This document shows positions 59,282 to 64,000 of a stretch of DNA of 64,000 nt, one piece after another. Origin of the DNA: Whitmania pigra (taxonomy: Eukaryota; Annelida; Clitellata; Hirudinida; Haemopidae); contig JAJTWR010000236.1 in NCBI GenBank assembly GCA_021613335.1, positions 1,422,501-1,486,500 on the forward strand, given 5' to 3'. Each line of letters opens with the position of its first letter. Position 1 is the stretch's first letter. A model generated the notes under the pieces. It searched no databases, was not told the origin of the DNA, and was given only the letters and a program-made list of their open reading frames with translations. The position numbers and the translations under genes were made by a program.

Positions 59282-62200
59282 ATGCCTGAGTTCGAAGAGA
59301 ATGTCGAGGCCGAAACCTTCGCCTTCCAAGCCGAAATTGCTCAGTTGATGAGCTTGATTATCAACACCTTCTATTCCAACAAAGAGGTATGTATAGCGAA
59401 ATATTCGTATCACTGCGTGCTCTAAATGCGAGTTTTCTGCTGGCTTGTGCGCGGTTTCTCATTAGCACGTGCTTTGACTTATTTCGTAGGTGTTCTTGAG
59501 GGAATTGATTTCCAACTCCTCCGACGCTCTTGACAAGATTCGTTATGAGAGTCTTACTGACCCATCCAAGCTCGACAGTGGCAAGGACCTGTACATCAAG
59601 ATTATCCCCAACAAGGCTGACAGGACCATCACCATCATTGACACAGGTATTGGTATGACCAAGGCCGATATGGTCAACAACTTGGGTACCATTGCTAAGT
59701 CTGGAACCAAGGCATTCATGGAGGCTCTCCAGGCCGGAGCTGATATTTCCATGATTGGACAGTTCGGTGTTGGTTTCTACTCTGCCTATTTGGTTGCCGA
59801 TAAAGTCACCGTCACGAGCAAGCACAATGACGACGAACAATACACTTGGGAGTCTGCCGCTGGTGGTAGCTTCACTGTGAGGCCAGATGCCGGCGAACCT
59901 CTTGGCAGGGGAACAAAGATTGTCCTGCACATCAAGGAGGACCAGACAGAATACATTGAGGAGAGGAAGATCAAGGAGGTTGTCAAGAAGCACAGTCAGT
60001 TCATTGGTTATCCGATCAAGTTGTTGGTTGAGAAGGAGAGAGACAAGGAGGTTTCTGATGATGAGGAAGAGAAGAAGGAGGAGGAAGAAGAGAAGAAAGA
60101 AGAAGATAAGGACAAGCCAAAGATAGAGGATCTTGATGATGAAGATGAGGAGGATGCTGACAAAGAGAAGGACAAGAAAAAGAAGAAGAAAATCAAGGAA
60201 AAGTACACTGAAGATGAGGAGCTCAACAAGACCAAGCCCCTTTGGACAAGGAACCCTGATGACATCTCCAAGGAAGAGTATGGTGAATTCTACAAGTCAC
60301 TTACCAATGACTGGGAGGATCATTTGGCAGTGAAGCACTTCTCAGTTGAGGGTCAGTTGGAGTTCCGTGCATTGCTCTTTGTTCCCAAGAGAGCACCTTT
60401 CGATCTTTTTGAGAACAAGAAGAAGAGGAACAACATCAAGCTGTACGTTAGGAGGGTCTTCATTATGGACAACTGCGAGGAGCTCATTCCCGAATACTTG
60501 GGCTTCATCAAGGGTGTTGTTGATTCTGAGGATCTGCCACTGAACATCTCAAGAGAGACTCTTCAGCAGAGCAAGATCCTTAAGGTAAGCTATTTTATTT
60601 TTAGTCGACACTGGCTGTGCATGATGAAAGATGCCCCCGACCGAAGTTTATTGAGGTCAATTATGCATCATGTCCCTTTACCTGATGCAGCTAATGTCGG
60701 TGTAGATTCAAACATTTTGTGGTTTTAGCTCATCTATCATGATTATTTAAATTATTACAGGTTATCAGGAAAAACCTTGTGAAGAAGTGCTTGGAACTCT
60801 TTGATGACATCTGTGAAGATAAGGACAACTACAAAAAGTTCTATGAACAGTTCAGCAAGAACATCAAGGTTTGTATGCCTTGTATTGCAAGCTTTGACAT
60901 AAGGGTTTTTTGGATTGTGGCTTGCATTTAACTTGTGGTCATAGTTGTTAGGTGCTATCTAACTGTACATGACGAACGATGCCCCCGGCTGAATGTATCT
61001 GATGTCGGAAATGCATCATGTCCCTTAGTATCTGATGCAGTTTTATTTTCCTCCAAGCCCACAAACTTGTGATGATGAAAATGGTTGTCTTCTTTCCCCA
61101 TCTTATAAGATGTGATGATATTTTTACCATATAATCTGAGACAAGACAGTGTGGCTCAATATTATGCAATTTTAGAATGTTTGAATGAAGAATTGGCATG
61201 ATGTGCATATTTGTGATGATAATGGTTGTCTTCTTTCCCCATCTTATAAGATGTGATGATATTTTTACCATATAATCTGAGACAAGACAGTGTGGCTCAA
61301 TATTATGCAATTTTAGAATGTTTGAATCAAGAATTGGCATGATGTGCATATTTGTGATGATAATGGTTGTCTTCTTTCCCCATCTTACATGATGTGATGA
61401 GATTTTTACCATACAATCTGATGCAATAATGGCTTTATATTCTATGCATTTAGTGGTTTGTTTCACCTTCTTGAAGTGATGATAATGGTTGTCTTCTTTC
61501 CCCATCTTATATGATGTGATGAGATTTTTACCATATAATCTGATGCAAGAATGGCTTTATATTCTGTTCATTTAGTGGTTTGTTTCACCTTCTTGAAGTG
61601 ATGATAATGGTTGTCTTCTTTCCCCATCTTATATGATGTGATGAGATTTTTACCATATAATCTGATGCAAGTAGTGTCAAAACAAGATGTAATAATGTGT
61701 GTAATGAATCATGACATTTAATGAATGATCGTTGCAGTTGGGCATCCACGAAGACTCCACTAACCGCAAGAAGTTGGCCGAGTTCCTGAGATTCCACTCC
61801 TCCCAGTCTGGAGACGAGCCCACTTCCCTGAAGGACTACGTGTCTCGCATGAAGGAGAACCAGAAGTGCATCTACTACATCACCGGTGAGAGCAAAGAAG
61901 CAGTGGAGAACTCTGCTTTTGTTGAGAGACTGAGGAAGAGGGGATACGAAGTCCTGTACATGGTCGACCCCATCGACGAGTATGCCGTTCAGCAGCTGAA
62001 GGAATACGAAGGAAAGAATCTCGTGTCTGTCACCAAGGAAGGACTCGAGTTGCCCGAGGACGAGGAGGAAAAGAAGAGGCAAGAGGAGAACAAGGCTGCT
62101 TTTGAAGGCCTTTGCAAGGTCATGAAGGAGATCCTCGACAAGAAGGTTGAGAAGGTCACTGTTTCAAACAGGCTGGTCACCTCACCATGCTGCATTGTCA

Positions 62201-62598
62201 CCAGCCAGTATGGTTGGTCTGCTAACATGGAGAGGATCATGAAGGCTCAGGCCCTCAGAGACACCAGCACCATGGGATACATGGCTGCCAAGAAGCATCT
62301 CGAGATCAACCCAGACCATTCCATCATCAAGACCCTCAAGGAGAAGGCCGATGCAGACAAGAACGACAAGTCCGTCAAGGACCTCGTCATGCTGCTCTTC
62401 GAAACCTCTCTTCTGGCTTCTGGATTCTCCCTTGAAGATCCCCAGGTCCACGCTTCCCGCATCCACAGGATGATCAAGCTCGGTCTCGGAATCGACGAGG
62501 AAGACGTCATTCCCGTTGCAGCTGCTGTCGGCGTCGACGACGTTCCACCATTGGAGGGTGATGACGAAGATGCTTCCAAGATGGAGGAAGTCGATTAA
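59282..62598 (+). CDS. HSP90: Cytosolic HSP90 chaperone
   Basis: Four coding exons, 59282-59386, 59490-60584, 60761-60868 and 61738-62598, plus a 5' untranslated exon ending at 59186. Product 722 aa, full length (human HSP90AB1 724). The N-terminal GHKL ATPase has [40 protein letters not shown] and [19 protein letters not shown]. An acidic/basic charged linker lies at about aa 220-275. The middle domain has [19 protein letters not shown] and the catalytic-loop [12 protein letters not shown]. The C-terminal dimerisation domain ends in MEEVD, which binds TPR co-chaperones and marks the cytosolic form (no signal peptide, no KDEL). ATP-driven folding of kinases and receptors is the known role. 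Introns 2 and 3 carry snoRNA-like units. AATAAA at 62681-62686 probably ends the mRNA. Confidence 0.98.
60613..60691 (+). ncRNA. Box C/D snoRNA-like unit in HSP90 intron 2
   Basis: C box ATGATGA (60621-60627), D box CTGA (60682-60685) and a short closing stem (GCTG..GCA with TGCAGC). The D box lies 75 nt before the 3' splice site, the usual distance for intron-encoded C/D snoRNAs. Upstream of a D'-like CCGA the stretch GATGCCCCCGA is antisense to the conserved 18S rRNA segment CGGGGGCAT. The register puts the methylation target on a G of that G run. It resembles the unit at 60961-61043. Confidence 0.7.
60961..61043 (+). ncRNA. Box C/D snoRNA-like unit, paralog of the intron 2 unit, in intron 3
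   Basis: C box ATGACGA (60969-60975, variant), D' CTGA (60989-60992), C'-like TGATGTC (61000-61006) and D box CTGA (61032-61035). The closing stem is AACTG/CAGTT. The D' guide GATGCCCCCGG is nearly that of 60613-60691, and the block ATGCATCATGTCCCTT before the D box is also shared. It is the first of six units in this intron and is about 700 nt from the acceptor. Confidence 0.62.
61065..61146 (+). ncRNA. Tandem box C/D snoRNA-like unit, copy 1
   Basis: C box TGATGA (61070-61075), inner TGATGA (C'-like) and D box CTGA (61136-61139). Closing stem CTTGT/ACAAG. Inner guide GTCTTCTTTCCCC (61087-61099) is antisense over 13 nt to the highly conserved 28S rRNA segment GGGGAAAGAAGAC, followed by a weak D'-like ATCTTA. 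Confidence 0.68.
61208..61288 (+). ncRNA. Tandem box C/D snoRNA-like unit, copy 2
   Basis: C box TGATGA (61214-61219), D box CTGA (61277-61280) and the same 13-nt guide. Almost identical to copy 1 including the following spacer (duplication period 144 bp). Confidence 0.66.
61349..61427 (+). ncRNA. Tandem box C/D snoRNA-like unit, copy 3
   Basis: C box TGATGA (61355-61360), D box CTGA (61418-61421) and the same guide. It shares the upstream spacer with copy 2 but its 3' part (GAGATTTTTACC, CTGATGCAA) with copies 4 and 5, so it is a hybrid. The closing stem is poor. Confidence 0.6.
61472..61549 (+). ncRNA. Tandem box C/D snoRNA-like unit, copy 4
   Basis: C box TGATGA (61477-61482), D box CTGA (61540-61543) and the same guide. 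Closing stem CTTG/CAAG. The spacer around it is repeated at copy 5 (period 122 bp). Confidence 0.66.
61594..61671 (+). ncRNA. Tandem box C/D snoRNA-like unit, copy 5 (nearest the splice site)
   Basis: C box TGATGA (61599-61604), D box CTGA (61662-61665), guide GTCTTCTTTCCCC and closing stem CTTG/CAAG. The D box is 72 nt before the end of the intron, the optimum known for intronic C/D snoRNP assembly. This is the copy most likely to be made efficiently. Confidence 0.72.
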
Positions 62599-62680
62599 AG
62601 AGTTGTGCTGAGACTATTTCAATGTCTGTTGTCACTAGGTTCAAGTTACTTATTATTAGTGTTTTTTATTCTGTTTTGTG

Positions 62681-62686
62681 AATAAA
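62681..62686 (+). terminator. Polyadenylation signal of HSP90
   Basis: AATAAA, 83 nt after the stop codon. A second AATAAA lies near 62812. Confidence 0.7.
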
Positions 62687-62699
62687 CATTAAGGAAGCT

Positions 62700-64000
62700 A
62701 CAATTTGATTTGTCTCACGTCGTGGAACTTTTCTGTTTTGTTTTGGGGTCAGAGCGGGTGTTTGCTCTGAATATTGGCGTCAGTTGCCATGGTGTGTGGC
62801 TTGGAACTGTTAATAAATTTGTCGTTTGATCTCAACTTGTTTTGTATCTACGTTGAGTGGGTTGGTTGCACGTGACTGGGGGGAAGCCTCTTTTCGGTGT
62901 TGTAATGTCACTGTGCTAATTTGAGGGGCTTGGGGTTCTGGTGGGTGGCGGAATAAGAATTCCAGCCTGTTGCTTTCTGCTCGCTCTGCTTGATTTTGCC
63001 TTCCCTCTGATTGGCAGTGGTAGCCAATGGCAACAAGGTCTCAAGCGTCCTTGGCGACCTGAGTAGTTAGCAGGGACCGTTGTGTTTCATGATTATCTTT
63101 GTACAAGGTTTGAAGGCTCGGAGTGGTTTTGTCTCAGAATTTCGCGGGAGTGAAATTGCTTTGGCAAAATATTGTTTTCATGCTTGCGCAACAGATCTTA
63201 AAAATGATATGATGTGAACGATAGAACGATTCTGGCGGTCATTGCCACTAAGTGCACTTTACGACTACCATATGGAAACTTTCTTCGCTGACCGTAATGA
63301 AGCATCAGATGCGTATCAGCTAGCTGAGTGGCTCATGCGTAATCAATATTAGGTTTTGAATTGCAGACAATAGTTGTTTATTTCGTTTGGAAACTCGACA
63401 ACAAAGACTCTGATCTTAATTATTCACAACCTTATTGAAGAAATTAAGAAAGCATTGTCACTTAAGAACAGATTATACTTTCACGTCGAACAAATGACTA
63501 ATGTGCGACTCATCCCGTGAACTAAATGGATCGCTTATTCGCCCTAATCAAATATCAAATAATCTTAGATCAAAGGCATTACTTTAAAAGACTTGTTACA
63601 GAATAATGAATTGTGCAAACATTGAGGTCGACAACAGATTTAACTTTAAAGTACGCTTACTTTCAACGTGTTAAAGCGTAAAATCTGGATTGCAGGTCGA
63701 ATAGTGTGTGTTGTAGGTCCTACATGGTAGCCATAGATTTGCAAATAAATTTGCTAACACAATTCCAAACGAGATCCAAAGATAGTCCTACTGAAATAAC
63801 GAGTGATTATACAAAACATGATTGTATAATATACATGCCTCGGAAATGGTTGCTAGTAATAAATTAAGCAGGTTTTTTTTTGTTTAGAAAAATTTTAACG
63901 AAGTGATTAATTAAGATAAATTAAATGATTTGAAAAACAAATCTTCTCAGAATCAGGTTGAAATCATTAATACTCGTGCGAACGGCTCAACCTGACCAAA
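62700..64000. other. Intergenic to window end, no gene seen
   Basis: A moderately GC-rich stretch (62700-63200) is followed by AT-rich DNA. Open frames are short and unremarkable. No repeat copy from elsewhere in the window was recognised. Confidence 0.4.

Noticed and set aside
59361..60271. Long antisense frames over HSP90
   Set aside because: Shadows of a highly biased coding exon; Ser-rich runs are the complement of the charged linker.
60948..61505. 185-aa minus-strand frame with repeated KISSHxxRWGKKTT
   Set aside because: It is the reverse strand of the tandem snoRNA-like units inside HSP90 intron 3.
61065..61671. Regularly spaced repeats that could suggest a CRISPR array
   Set aside because: Eukaryotic intron; units carry C and D boxes and an rRNA-complementary guide, and the 'spacers' are themselves duplicated.

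Overview
The window looks like nuclear DNA of an invertebrate bilaterian animal. It is AT-rich, genes are split by GT-AG introns, trinucleotide microsatellites are abundant, and the recognisable genes (POLK, SYF2, TLS1/C9orf78, CSDE1/UNR, an RGS3-like C2-PDZ protein, cytosolic HSP90) are animal-type single-locus genes. I cannot name the species or phylum. Exon borders were worked out by hand from splice signals, phase agreement and family similarity; no alignment program was run.

Layout. 0-3.3 kb is microsatellite-rich DNA. 4.5-6.1 kb carries an unidentified multi-exon minus-strand gene, and 7.9-8.2 kb a tiny three-exon minus-strand gene. Then come DNA polymerase kappa (+, 9.5-13.7 kb), SYF2 (-, 14.4-16.0 kb) and TLS1/C9orf78 (+, 17.4-18.8 kb). 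SYF2 and TLS1 are both spliceosome-associated and lie head to head across 1.4 kb. 19-22 kb holds coding-like scraps and microsatellites. CSDE1 (-) fills 22.3-33.1 kb with 15 coding exons. 33-38 kb holds a LINE relic, a repeat also found in a CSDE1 intron, and a small two-exon membrane-protein gene.

38.3-50.0 kb is a tandem pair of paralogous 11-exon leucine-rich-repeat/helical genes with a decayed third copy between them. Intron 1 of the first paralog has been invaded, in antisense, by a 4.4-kb Ty3/Gypsy-type retrotransposon with apparently identical 138-bp LTRs. A 156-bp tandem repeat follows, then an unidentified six-exon minus-strand gene (51.1-52.3 kb), then an RGS3-like C2-PDZ gene that lacks an RGS domain (+, 53.7-57.9 kb).

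The most striking part is the HSP90 gene (+, 59.3-62.6 kb). Its promoter has a stepped heat-shock element. Introns 2 and 3 together hold seven box C/D snoRNA-like units: two that share an 18S-complementary guide, and five tandem copies of another with a 13-nt match to a conserved 28S segment. The gene therefore probably makes both the chaperone and ribosomal-RNA methylation guides.
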